The translations under genes and the position numbers were made by a program. A stretch of 64,000 nucleotides of DNA from Symsagittifera roscoffensis (taxonomy: Eukaryota; Xenacoelomorpha; Acoela; Convolutidae), in assembly GCF_963678635.1 (NCBI RefSeq), contig NC_087066.1, positions 41,875,338 through 41,939,337 on the forward strand. Direction: 5' to 3'. Of the stretch, positions 29,859 to 39,320 are shown in pieces. How positions within the stretch are numbered: the stretch's first letter is position 1; every line of letters begins with the position of its first letter. The notes below the pieces were generated by a model. The model did not search any database. It was not told where the DNA came from and saw nothing but the letters and a program-made list of their open reading frames with translations.

Positions 29859-32243
29859 GTGAATTCATGGCTGGTCGGACTGGCAATCCTCCTGATCCTC
29901 GGCGTGTGGCCCTCCTCTGCGATTACGATCAACCATACGGCAGGTGCAGTGTTCGTGGCAGAAACTCCCATCATCATTGCGAGCGCGATGGAAACGTCTT
30001 GGGTATCAGTACCATTCCCCGTGGTCCCTGCGATTAACCGGACCATTCTCGATATAGCCTTCCAGGAACACCAATATATGTTGGCGGACCGTTGGAAAGA
30101 ATGGGATGGCAAGATCTGTGGGGACAACCTTACGACGGAAGCGTTTGTAAACTTAACGTACCTGGCCCTCAAAGGCGTAGAGTATGAAATCAGTGAAATA
30201 GAGGCCGTTCTCTACGAGATGAGGAACCGAGCAACGACCTTTGTCGACCAACACGAAGGGAGCTCTACGAGAGAAAGGAGGTGGATCAAGCCGGCGCTGG
30301 GAGGAGTTGCGGCGGCCATAGTGTTAGCTCCGATACTTAAGGAAGGGTTCTGTCACTACTTCTCTTTCTTTGGCCTTTGCGACGGAGACTCGAACTTGGA
30401 TGAACTGGGTAATGAGGCCTCGTTCTTGGACGGGGCTGTCCGGACGATCGTACTCGAGACCGGGGAAAGACTGCATCTTCTGGGCCACTCTCTCAACAAG
30501 ACACAGACCCAGCTGAAAATGATATCCCATGACTCGAATGAGAACTTCGAACTGTTCCGGGGACTTTTACGACATGTTCTAGGGGGGACGGATGACCAGC
30601 GTAAGGAGAAAAGCGCCTGCAAAATGTATAAATGGAACTCCCTCTACAGTCAGGCGCTTAAATACTCGACTGTGATTGCGAACCATTCAGCGACTTTCGA
30701 CACCATCAGGACCGAACTGATAGCGTTCAAAATGGCAGTGCATAATTACGGGTATATTCTGGACGACGCGCTTAGTTCGTTGACGCGTGGATACATCCCT
30801 GCAACTCTCGTCCCTCCGGAGGTGCTGACGAGTATCTTGGACGGAATTCAACTGGACAAGATGCAAGAAGCCATTCCTAGGACGGAGTTGATGACTTACT
30901 ACGGGTTCGAGCTAGTGCAGTCGACAGTAATTACTGGGACGGGGATTAACGTTCTGATCAATATCCCCGTACATCACACGATGGGCCTGCACGATGTTTA
31001 CCGGGCGACTCCCCTTCCCCAACCTGCAAACGGAGGATCAACGGCGACTCAGTACAAATTTGTGAATACTCATCTACTGGTGTCTGAGAGGCGGGATAAC
31101 TTTGCGGAAATACCGGGCGAGGTGATTTCAGCCCACTGCAGTGGTAGTAATCGACTGAAGCTCTGCTTTCGGCCTTTTGCGATGTCCCGGAGCAGTGAGT
31201 CCTCTTGTCTGGCGAGTCTGTTCTTTGACTTGCCCACGAATGCGTTGAAGCTGTGCCCGCAGGAAGTGATTGTCTTACCGGAGATTCCTACGGCTACGTA
31301 TCTCGACGATTCGACTTACTTGGTAATGTCACGGGACGACGATTATACCTTGTTCAATTACAGTAGAGGAGCGAAGGACAGGGGCGAACCTATAGCAGGT
31401 TGCCGAAGCTGCCTCCTACGACCCAGTTGCGACGGAAGAATTGAAACACCAGATGGAGCCTTGGTGTTGGTACCGGATCCCCGAACCTGCCAATACGAGA
31501 CTGGGTTGACCATCACGATTAGACAACATCCGTTGATTCAGAGTTTGTTCGCTACATTGGAGGAAGCTGAGAAGAATCTCCCGGGGGTTATGATACCGGA
31601 GATCCTAAAGGAGCAGGCAAGGAGTGAGATGGTCGAAGCACTCCGGCTGAACTTGGTCAAGTTACCCGAAGGATCGGTGGATGAAGAAACGATATCGGAG
31701 ATAACGAAACCCTTCGCGGATGAAATTTTGCGCAGATATACCCCCTTTCATTGGCAAATGCTGCGGAACGGACCCGTACAGTTGGGAGTGGTGGTGTGGC
31801 TGTTAGTGACGGTGTTTGTGATATTAGTGTGTGTGTATTGGCGATGCTTTTCGAGGAAGGTACGACTGTTACGAGTGAATATGCGACGCCGACGGGGCGA
31901 AGAATTCGAGGATTCTTACTGTTGTGTACCCCCAGCTCGAGCCCGAGGGGTCCCCCCACCCCGATACGACCCACAGTTCGAGAGGGGACTTCCGAGACCC
32001 AACAGCTACCCCCAAGGGCCATCGAGTGGCGACGTGTTGAGTGGGCAAATATTCTTACCCCCGCGAGTTCCCGAGGGCCCTTCGTTCGAGGACGTGAATC
32101 TCTCGAGAGTAACGGACATGAATGATACGACCAGCACTCCGCTGATGGGGAGAGGGATCAACTACATGAGGGGCAAGTGGAGAGGTACCTCCAAGCGTGG
32201 ACCAAGAGTGGGGACCAGTGCGATAATAGATACCACCCTGTGA
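29838..32243 (+). CDS. env: Envelope-like glycoprotein (third ORF)
   Basis: About 800 residues, open from 29838. Counting from the GTG at 29859: a hydrophobic signal-peptide-like segment at 5-21, several N-glycosylation sequons (NHT, NRT, NLT), a furin-like site R-E-R-R (138-141) followed by a hydrophobic Ala/Val/Ile-rich stretch like a fusion peptide, a cysteine-containing ectodomain, a membrane segment at about 640-663 (VVVWLLVTVFVILVCVYW), and a basic, proline-rich cytoplasmic tail of about 130 residues with a PPxY motif (P700-P-R-Y703). This layout matches class I-like envelope proteins of gypsy-type elements. No in-frame ATG precedes the signal peptide; the first is residue 44. Start by splicing is therefore likely. 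The frame is intact. Confidence 0.8.
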   Translation: MVNCNVYVNSWLVGLAILLILGVWPSSAITINHTAGAVFVAETPIIIASAMETSWVSVPFPVVPAINRTILDIAFQEHQYMLADRWKEWDGKICGDNLTTEAFVNLTYLALKGVEYEISEIEAVLYEMRNRATTFVDQHEGSSTRERRWIKPALGGVAAAIVLAPILKEGFCHYFSFFGLCDGDSNLDELGNEASFLDGAVRTIVLETGERLHLLGHSLNKTQTQLKMISHDSNENFELFRGLLRHVLGGTDDQRKEKSACKMYKWNSLYSQALKYSTVIANHSATFDTIRTELIAFKMAVHNYGYILDDALSSLTRGYIPATLVPPEVLTSILDGIQLDKMQEAIPRTELMTYYGFELVQSTVITGTGINVLINIPVHHTMGLHDVYRATPLPQPANGGSTATQYKFVNTHLLVSERRDNFAEIPGEVISAHCSGSNRLKLCFRPFAMSRSSESSCLASLFFDLPTNALKLCPQEVIVLPEIPTATYLDDSTYLVMSRDDDYTLFNYSRGAKDRGEPIAGCRSCLLRPSCDGRIETPDGALVLVPDPRTCQYETGLTITIRQHPLIQSLFATLEEAEKNLPGVMIPEILKEQARSEMVEALRLNLVKLPEGSVDEETISEITKPFADEILRRYTPFHWQMLRNGPVQLGVVVWLLVTVFVILVCVYWRCFSRKVRLLRVNMRRRRGEEFEDSYCCVPPARARGVPPPRYDPQFERGLPRPNSYPQGPSSGDVLSGQIFLPPRVPEGPSFEDVNLSRVTDMNDTTSTPLMGRGINYMRGKWRGTSKRGPRVGTSAIIDTTL

Positions 32244-32608
32244 GGACGAGAGGCGGGCGAGGGTGAGTGTGAGGGAGAGGGAGAGGAGCCAGTCGACCGG
32301 CCGTGAGCGAAACTTTTTAATTAAACTATTATATCCAGGTCCTGTGTATTCGGTGCTACTCACGTGGTTGTGTAACTCCACCTCCTAGCTATTTATAGTA
32401 ACTTATGATTGAAGGAGGTTGGGCTATACTTTGAAGAGTAAAATTTTTTATATTAGTCGTTCCCCGAGTCAAGCGATGCTTGACCCCCCACTCATTAGTG
32501 CTATACTCTAGGAGCCTGTATCTTTTCTATTTCGGGGAAGTTGACTAAAGGGTTTGCGATTACACTAAGGTCTAAGATAGGCATACTAGGTGGTACAACT
32601 CCCTTATT
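32244..32608 (+). other. Untranslated region between env and the polypurine tract
   Basis: A GA-rich run follows the env stop at 32243-32290. No gene is seen. The antisense LTR transcription unit of the 3' LTR points into this region, so convergent transcripts with env would meet here. Confidence 0.5.
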
Positions 32609-32636
32609 CGGGAGAATAAGATAATAGGAGAGAAGA
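32609..32636 (+). promoter_or_regulatory. Polypurine-rich tract before the 3' LTR
   Basis: The sequence CGGGAGAATAAGATAATAGG followed by AGAGAAGA, one base pair before the TG of the LTR, is purine-rich with isolated T residues. It is in the expected place to prime plus-strand DNA synthesis. Confidence 0.7.
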
Positions 32637-32746
32637 CTGTAGAATATGTAATTCTATGATCTCATATAGCCGGAAAACGCAGATAGATACTTGAATTGAT
32701 ATCCGGATTATTAGTTATAAGTTACAGGCATGATGATATATACGTA

Positions 32747-33388
32747 TCAATTAGGGGTTTTAAAAAAAGCGGTATTTGGCCCGAAGTGAGAAATCGAAAC
32801 CAGGGACAGGACTTCGCCAATGTCCCTGGCCAGTTCATTTTGCTCGGCCGGAAGTTTTCCCCCATAATCTCTCAATTGATTTGCGAGCCACAACGCCTCC
32901 GTTGAATTCATCGGTACGGTCATCTCGCACTCTACTCCATACTTGAAGTAGACGATAGTGATGTCAGAGATGTGGCGGTGTGTGCCGAGGTATGCGGCCA
33001 CTTTCATTAGCTTTATTCGCAAGGGGAGTTCTGTGGGCTGGTTCCTGCCCCAAAAGAAGGGGGTAGCGTTCTCCCCCTCCTCAAACTGAAGGGCCCAGAC
33101 GAAATGAGATTGGGTGGCCATGTGTTTTACGGGAAATTCGGCTCTAAATAGGACAAAATGGGACTTTTTATGAGTTAAATGAAAAGTTTGGCTAAAAGAA
33201 CAGGTTACAAAATATTCAAAACAAATTATTGAAAGTTTATACCAAAAATTACTCACGTTTAAAAGTAACTTGAATGTAGTAGATATGAAATAGGAATGAT
33301 GCGCACAGCCCAAAATCGAACGTCCTATAATCCAGCAAATATTTGCAGTAAATATTTGTCGGAGACGAACGAATCGAAGCATGTGCAT
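32747..33388 (-). CDS. LTR antisense ORF 3 (3' LTR copy)
   Basis: Identical in predicted protein to the copy at 20088-20729, with the same donor (GTGAGTAA) and acceptor, giving an intron at 33142-33256. In this LTR the frame points towards env and its 3' end is about 500 bp from the env stop, so the two are convergent. The domain is not recognised. Confidence 0.55.
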   Translation of the reverse strand: MHMLRFVRLRQIFTANICWIIGRSILGCAHHSYFISTTFKLLLNVSNFWYKLSIICFEYFVTCSFSQTFHLTHKKSHFVLFRAEFPVKHMATQSHFVWALQFEEGENATPFFWGRNQPTELPLRIKLMKVAAYLGTHRHISDITIVYFKYGVECEMTVPMNSTEALWLANQLRDYGGKLPAEQNELARDIGEVLSLVSISHFGPNTAFFKTPN

Positions 33389-33489
33389 AATAGGGACCCA
33401 AAATGGTCGAAATTAAATACCAAGATGAGAATGATGAAGATATTTGAAATAATAAGAAAAGTTCAAGTAAAAAGGGATTTTGAATAAAA

Positions 33490-33990
33490 CTATGTAGGTT
33501 TTGGATGCATTCCGGTAATAATTGCGACATGCCCTTCCCCTTTGTGGGGCCCCTCATGTTGCTGCCAATACTGGAGGTAAATAGCTTCCGATCCGTTTTG
33601 ACCGTGTTTATTCCCCGCGACGTAATTCCATTTCGGGGGACTTAGGTCGGTCCGGTACTCGTATATATGTACCCCGAGCATTTCGGCGAGCAGGTGCATG
33701 TCGGAATCAATGACCCCACGTGATAGTAACGTCGCATTGGGATCGTGAAAAGGATAATAGAACGAATCCAAACGTCCTCGTTCACGCAATTGCTGATCCT
33801 CTAAGGTCCGTTGCAAGCGGTACGACTGTACTTTTCTCCCGGTAATAAGGTAATGTAGGCAATCCAATAAACAAGAAGAAAGAGTGCAAGCGCCTTCGAT
33901 CGTAATGGGTTCGTGCGTGTTGACGTTGGCACTATCGCAGTCTTGGGTGGCGATAGGTTTTTCCCGGCAACGAAGACAGGGACACGAGGT
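33490..33990 (-). CDS. LTR antisense ORF 2 (3' LTR copy), OTU-like
   Basis: Same 166-residue frame as at 20831-21331, with no difference seen. It has the EGAC candidate nucleophile block, the DSDMHLLAEMLGVHIYEY block and the GEGHVAIITG histidine block. Preservation in both LTRs follows from reverse-transcription copying and does not by itself show selection. Confidence 0.65.
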   Translation of the reverse strand, partial: TSCPCLRCREKPIATQDCDSANVNTHEPITIEGACTLSSCLLDCLHYLITGRKVQSYRLQRTLEDQQLRERGRLDSFYYPFHDPNATLLSRGVIDSDMHLLAEMLGVHIYEYRTDLSPPKWNYVAGNKHGQNGSEAIYLQYWQQHEGPHKGEGHVAIITGMHPKPT

Positions 33991-34448
33991 TTATGCGATC
34001 GATTTCCCTTTGCTTTCTTCACCGGCGTCATAATCGTCCGGCATATTCGTTCGCGAGTCTTGGACGATAAATGTCGCATAGGAACCTCGTCAGATAGGAT
34101 CATCCGGGCTTCAATACATTTAATGCACTCGAAACAGACATTTCGACAGACATCACGGAGGTCTCCCTCTATGAAATACTGCGATCGCGCTTCTTGGTGT
34201 AGATCGTTAGAGTTCCCCCGATGACTTAAGGTTGACCTATGTAAATTACGTAACACGGGGGTGACGTTAAGCTTGTGGAGAACGATTTTCCCATCTCGGC
34301 GTAGGTATCCATCCACGAGGGAATACTTCTTCGCTCTAAGGCAGAAGGCGGTTCTTTTGTTTCGGGCAAGGCCGGGGGGTATTTTCCGTCGTTCTTTCGG
34401 GGTAGCGTGGAGATATTGGGATATTTGGGTATATAATTCAAAATCCAT
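33801..34448 (-). CDS. LTR antisense ORF 1 (3' LTR copy), HHCC zinc finger
   Basis: Same frame as 21142-21789, with one amino-acid difference (R-T-I-M instead of R-T-F-M, after the zinc finger). The ATG is at 34448. The zinc-binding residues H, H, C, C are unchanged. The shift to the -1 OTU-like frame is in the same place, so it predates this insertion. Confidence 0.7.
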   Translation of the reverse strand: MDFELYTQISQYLHATPKERRKIPPGLARNKRTAFCLRAKKYSLVDGYLRRDGKIVLHKLNVTPVLRNLHRSTLSHRGNSNDLHQEARSQYFIEGDLRDVCRNVCFECIKCIEARMILSDEVPMRHLSSKTRERICRTIMTPVKKAKGNRSHKPRVPVFVAGKNLSPPKTAIVPTSTRTNPLRSKALALFLLVYWIAYITLLPGEKYSRTACNGP

Positions 34449-34884
34449 GATAAAGATGATAAATCGAATAATATGTAATAAGATGAAGAAACCGTTTAGA
34501 ACGCTACCGAATGACTGATTGGTAAATAATGAAATAGTTAAGTTAAGATTGAATTAAACTCGTGTTTAATTAAGTTCGTGGGATTAATCCCCCTCTTTAG
34601 TGAAAATAGTGAATGCAATAGCTCCCGCCAACCCCCCCCCCCCCCCCAACTCGGGAACTATAAGGGCGAACTTTATGAAATTTAATGGAGTGATACTAGA
34701 GATGATTTGACCCGGGCATGCAAAGCGCCGGACCCGCTTGACCCCCTGGGGGCCGAGTGATAACGGTTCCCGGAAGTGCAAATGGCCCCACCGGAAACCC
34801 TTAACTAATGATCCGATTGAGCTCATTTTTAAATATGTGGTAGCCCTGGATGAGGGAAGCTTAAGTTTGGAATTCCAGATCTCC

Positions 34885-36763
34885 AAGGTCACCCCGGCCC
34901 GATTTATGCCCTAAACAAACAAACCCCCACATGACTCCCGGAGGCTACTTCTCGACCCCCAATGACCCTAGGGAGCTGAAACTTGGAGGGATGGTAGATA
35001 GTGACATGGTCTATCGTATATTAGGATGATGACCCTACTGGGTGACAATGGCACGGGCTATTAGCACTTGGGAATATCACCCCTTTTAGGTGTTAATGGG
35101 CTATTTGCGAAAAATAATGCGCGAGGGCATATCGATTTCATGGCTTATATGTGTAGTATAACCCACCCCGGTAAAAAGGACCCCTATAGGTCTCAGCTCC
35201 CGGTTGACCTTTCTGGTGCTAATTGACCTTTCCCGGGAAAAGTGATAATGAACCTTAAAAGTGGGATAACTTGAGAAGTATTTGTCGGATATGGATGAAA
35301 CTTGGTAGGTACGACCCCATGTGACCTCGAACCGATTATGGGAGACTTGACCCCGGGTGACCCCGGGTTGACCTTTACTTGACCTTTTGGAATTTTAGCC
35401 CCAAAACCCCTAAAATTAGCACCGGAAAGTAGCCCAAATCATATGTCTCGTAATCAGGGGAGTTAATAGAGATATGTAATTGATATTGGGTGACAATTTG
35501 CGTGCATAGGAAATTAGTTAGGCATTTCCTGGAATTCGATGGAATATCTTGGCTTAATGTATAGTGGTATATTGTTGGATTTAATACGAGTTAGTTAAAA
35601 AAACATTGGGTTAAATTTTGACTTGGCGAATGAACTATTAATAGAAATGCGTCAATGGCACAGAAAAGTAGTCACATATTAATTTGGCAATATGACAGAG
35701 GGAATAGGGAATTAATTAACATAAATATTAGAAATGTACTGGATATTCCATTGGCTTCTGGGAGATGTGTTTTTTGGCTCAATTGGACACTAGTTGGGGA
35801 AATGGCTTAACCTGAAGGTCGATTAGGTTGAAATTTGAATAGGTTATGCATGGGAATTTTTGGATTATGATAATTAGGAAATTAAGTCCTTTGTGAAATT
35901 ACCCTAAGTGTGGGAGACGGGAAAAGTTACGGGAACGTTAAATAAAGTCCTTGGTAATGTTGATATGTAAATATAGCTTGGATTGAGTTGAAGTTGCTTT
36001 TGCTATTTGTTTTGCATAGCTTTGATTGGCATTTGGAACCTGGCATTTAAATTAATGTGATCATGCCGAGTTTATGAACTGGAACGTTGCGTAGGAGGCA
36101 TAAAGGTAAATGCTAAGACTTATAAGGGGATGGCATCTCTAACTAAAACTAAGGGTAAATAGACTTAAGGTACGAACGTTCCGGTCGACCTTTGCGACAA
36201 AAACAGAACAAAAATTAGGAGAGACTAATCAAGTTGGTTAGAAAAAGTTACGAAAAACCTTAAAGGAACAACTTCGCGAAAGTTGTTAATTTATCGGGTA
36301 GGGTAATTTTTCTAAGTACTTTCAAGAAGAAAGTGAAACTCAGAGAGGCACCTCTGGAAGTTGATATTAGTGAAGTGCTGATAACTGTTAGAGGCAGTTA
36401 GTTAATTAATAATAATCGCAAACCCTTCTCCTTAATTGAACGAATAATTTTTATCTGGGCCAATTATAGGCCATTCTGTAGTTGGATTATATTTATCTCT
36501 TAATTCATTCTTATTATCGAAAAGTGTTGTTGCGAGCGATTATCGATTGACGAGAGAGGTACAGCCGGAAGAGCACCACAAAAGGGGGCGAGCAACATAA
36601 TACGATACAGACCGGCTATCCACCAAATTAACCCTTTTGGGATTGTGAACAGCACTGGTACTTGGTTGCCCCACCGACCCAGTGTAAAAGGGAAACATAT
36701 AGCGGCGACACGAAGTAGAGTGAAAGGTCGGCCTAGAGATATTGTGAATTCCACACGTTTACA
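34885..36763. other. Right half of 3' LTR, non-coding
   Basis: Counterpart of 22232-24102 with the same TGACC cluster and AATAAA (about 35938). The predicted 3' end of the sense transcript should lie shortly after this AATAAA. Confidence 0.5.
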
Positions 36764-36768
36764 CACCA
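36764..36768. repeat. Target-site duplication (CACCA), right copy
   Basis: CACCA directly after the terminal CA of the 3' LTR, matching 19974-19978. Confidence 0.9.
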
Positions 36769-37118
36769 AACACGGCCGGCTTACTGTTTTAAGAGGACTC
36801 TGATCCATCGATCTGAAAAAGTCATCGACGTTAATCCTGTTTCAAAAAAAAACTGTCAACTTTTGTTGGAACCAATGCGTGCAAATGAATTGAACTAGCC
36901 TTCAATTCCCTGAAATATGGTACACCCTGAAACACCTTATAAGTTATCATCCTTCGCAAAAAAAAGAATATTAGCTTGAAAAGTTAGCTTAACCCACGAT
37001 CAATAACACCATGCTAAGTAAATCAATCATGTAGTTGTAATATCTAACTCAATGGTAATCCTAAGCTGCATTAGCACTTTCAAATCAACTCAATGAAGCA
37101 TAATCAACTCTTCATTAC
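36769..37118. other. Cadherin intron, right remnant
   Basis: Original intron sequence to the right of the retrotransposon, up to the donor of the exon at 37119-37308. No gene is seen. Confidence 0.5.
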
Positions 37119-37308
37119 CAGGTGTCGTGTCTTCAGTGATGGTTATGGTGTTTTCCATGGGGTAGAATGAAGGAGCCTCGTCTACATCTACCACATGGAT
37201 GGAAACCAGTTTGTACCCATTGAATGGAGTGTACTGGGCGAAGACAGCCACTGTCACCCACCACTCAGTTTGTGTTTCGAAGTCCAGAAGCTGTGTCTCA
37301 CTTCCAAC
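37119..37308 (-). CDS. Cadherin-like gene, exon 2 of those visible (EC repeat end and linker)
   Basis: Internal exon with acceptor TTTATCAG and donor GTAATG. It starts in phase 0 and ends one base into a Gly codon completed by 19606-19783. The translation has ETQLLDFETQTEWWVTVAVF, then VSIHVVDVDEAPSF, a linker of the DxDEAP type that joins two EC repeats, then ENTITITEDTTPG, the start of the next repeat. The retrotransposon is inserted in the intron that follows it. Confidence 0.85.
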
Positions 37309-37611
37309 CTGATAAAGACACGTTGATCAATTTGTAAAGACACGTTGCATATTCTACAGACACGTTGCATATTTTATAATGACAAGTTGCTCTCTTTATA
37401 AGAAAAATGTTGAATTTGAAATTCAATTTTTTTACCACCTACATTCATCAAGTAGAAGCTAAATCATATGCATGGAGAGAAATTCTAAGGAGCAGTGCTG
37501 CTCATCGAGTAGAATATCTCGGAAAAGAAAATAAGATAGTCATGATTATGATTATTATCAAAAATGTTTTTTAACAAAGTGGACTGAAGTTAAAAAACAA
37601 TTCGTTACCCG
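37309..37611. other. Cadherin intron segment
   Basis: AT-rich sequence with a short triplicated word (GACACGTTG / GACAAGTTG near 37316-37390). No gene is seen. Confidence 0.4.
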
Positions 37612-38366
37612 CACTGGAGTTCCATGGGTAATAATCGATTATATTGTCATTTTATAGTCAGTATCTATAAAATTACAAAAATAATCTATTATAATCCATC
37701 AAAAATGGATTATAATGCTAGTATTTTTATATCAATATAATCGATTATAATCGAATGTAATGTATTTTTTGAGAAAAATTATGATTTTTGAATTTTTTTT
37801 TTCGTAGTTATCTCATTTCTTGTTTCGTGCAGTTGCTACGTATTACGTTTCATAAATTTTAACTTTTCACAAGATTTTACTGATTTAAGTTTTCTCTACT
37901 TTTTATATGCTACCTAAACTCCATCGCCTCTTTTAACAGCCTCCTTCCCCAGCTTCCCCCCCCCAAAGTTTGCTCCTCATCAATTTACCCCCGCCCCTCC
38001 CTCCACCCAGTTCACCCCTCCTCAGATCACTCCACTAGCCCAGTTTACCTCCCCCTATCCTAGTTTAAACCCCCCAAACCCCCCCCCCCCCCCGTTTACT
38101 GAACGTGGGCGGGGTAAAGCAATTGGGGGAAGGGAGGGTGGAACAAACAACTTGGGTGCGGTGGTTAAAATGGATAATGGGGGTAAATAGGTGTGTTGTT
38201 CACACTGAATAACCCACCTCCCCCGTCCCCGTTCAAAAAATCATCGATTATAATGACAATATAATCAATTTCATGGTCTAAACTTGCAACAATAATGGAT
38301 TATAATGACAACATTTTAGAGAAAATTTTTCTAAAATAACCGATTATTATCCATGGAACTCCGGTG
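37612..38366. mobile_element. DNA-transposon-like element with terminal inverted repeats, about 755 bp
   Basis: The left end CACTGGAGTTCCATGG-TAATAATCGATTAT is mirrored at the right end (ATAACCGATTATTATCCATGGAACTCCGGTG). The interior has many AATCGATTATAAT-like words and poly-C/poly-G tracts, with no coding capacity. I could not define a target duplication, so its superfamily is unknown. Confidence 0.6.
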
Positions 38367-38930
38367 CAGGTAAGATCCCAATTTTCTTTCAAGTAGGTAA
38401 TAAAAGAGTGCTTATAGAATCTGAATTGCGGCCTTTCACGAATGTTTCCAGATATCAAATAGTTTTTTTAATTAAAATTAAAAGCGTGAACTGCCCTCAC
38501 AGAAAGCAATCTTTGCTTAGCAGTTTTCAAAAATTTTTTAACAGCAATGATTTCTTTGCTTCTCGTAATTGGTGCGGGTTCTTTGCTATGAATTCGAGAA
38601 AAAAAACGTTCTTTTTTTCTCATCTCCACGAATAGATACTTGAAGAGTTCGAAAAAGTAACACTCAAAAACGATAAGTAAAAGGTTTTCGTCATTAGAAT
38701 TTTGATTGATTCATGTCTATGTTTGAAAAATGTTGCTCTCAGAGTTCTTTTGGGTTATTTCAAAATCTCTTTTAGGTGAGGTTGAACTGATTGCTGCATT
38801 CACATAAGCTTTGTAAAATTGAAGCATCTATTGCTTAGAGATGAAATATCTGCCCTTCCAAGCAATGCCTGTTAATTTTGTTTGTGTATTTGTTAAGCGG
38901 GACAAGGAATGAGAAAAGTAGGGTAAAAAG
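38367..38930. other. Cadherin intron segment, no gene recognised
   Basis: AT-rich. The frame at 38408-38635 has no recognisable domain and no splice context. Confidence 0.35.
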
Positions 38931-39121
38931 AACTCATTTGAAAAGATATGTTCAATGCTTCAATGTGTCCCGCAATTTAGGTTTTATTGACCTCAGAGTT
39001 TGAATTAGTTCCTCGCATTGTTCTATAGAATAATGCGAGGAACTAATTCAAACTCTGTGGTCATTAAAAACTAAGTTGCGGGACACATTGAAGCATTGAA
39101 AATATCTTTTCAAATGACTTC
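38931..39121. repeat. Near-perfect palindrome with about 90-bp arms
   Basis: The two arms meet at TTCTATAGAA (39021-39030). Examples of pairing are AATGCGAGGAACTAATTCAA with its inverse, GCGGGACACATTGAAGCATT with its inverse, and AAAGATAT with ATATCTTT at the outer ends. The arms differ by only a few bases. A single strand could form a long hairpin. It is probably a young foldback MITE. Confidence 0.75.
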
Positions 39122-39132
39122 TACCAGGAAGA

Positions 39133-39320
39133 AATTTAAAAATATTGTACTTACTGCCGTACTTTTTGTACTTTAATTTTGTACTCAAATATTGTAGTTT
39201 CTACCTGTCACAAATTTAAAAATATTGTACTTACAACAGTGCTTATTTTACTTTAGTATTGTACTTTAATATTGTAGTTTCTATCAATCTTAATTTTAAA
39301 AATATTGTATTTACTACCGC
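39133..39320. repeat. Short tandem repeat, about 80-bp period, 2-3 copies
   Basis: The phrase AAATTTAAAAATATTGTACTTAC (split by small variations) starts at about 39136, 39212 and 39294, each followed by TTGTACTTTAAT-like and TTGTAGTTTCTA words. It is a local tandem duplication of AT-rich intron DNA. Confidence 0.5.

Larger units (their letters stand above)
19979..36763 (+). mobile_element. Complete Ty3/gypsy-type LTR retrotransposon with gag, pol, env and antisense LTR genes
   Basis: A 16,785-bp element with two 4.1-kb LTRs beginning TG and ending CA, and a 5-bp target duplication. It also has a primer-binding-site candidate, a purine-rich tract before the 3' LTR, gag with a zinc knuckle, pol in the order protease-RT-RNase H-integrase (the Metaviridae order) and an envelope-like third ORF. 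By eye the LTRs differ by about eight substitutions plus a C-run length change, so the insertion is recent. All sense reading frames are intact. Very long LTRs that themselves carry antisense coding regions make it atypical. It is inserted opposite to the cadherin gene, within an intron. Confidence 0.95.
32638..36763 (+). repeat. 3' LTR (4126 bp)
   Basis: A near-identical copy of the 5' LTR. Differences seen by eye are about eight substitutions (for example at 34033, 34575, 34990, 35402, 35600, 35897, 35959 and 35997) and a C-run two bases longer. Low divergence indicates recent integration. It carries a second set of the three antisense ORFs. Confidence 0.95.
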
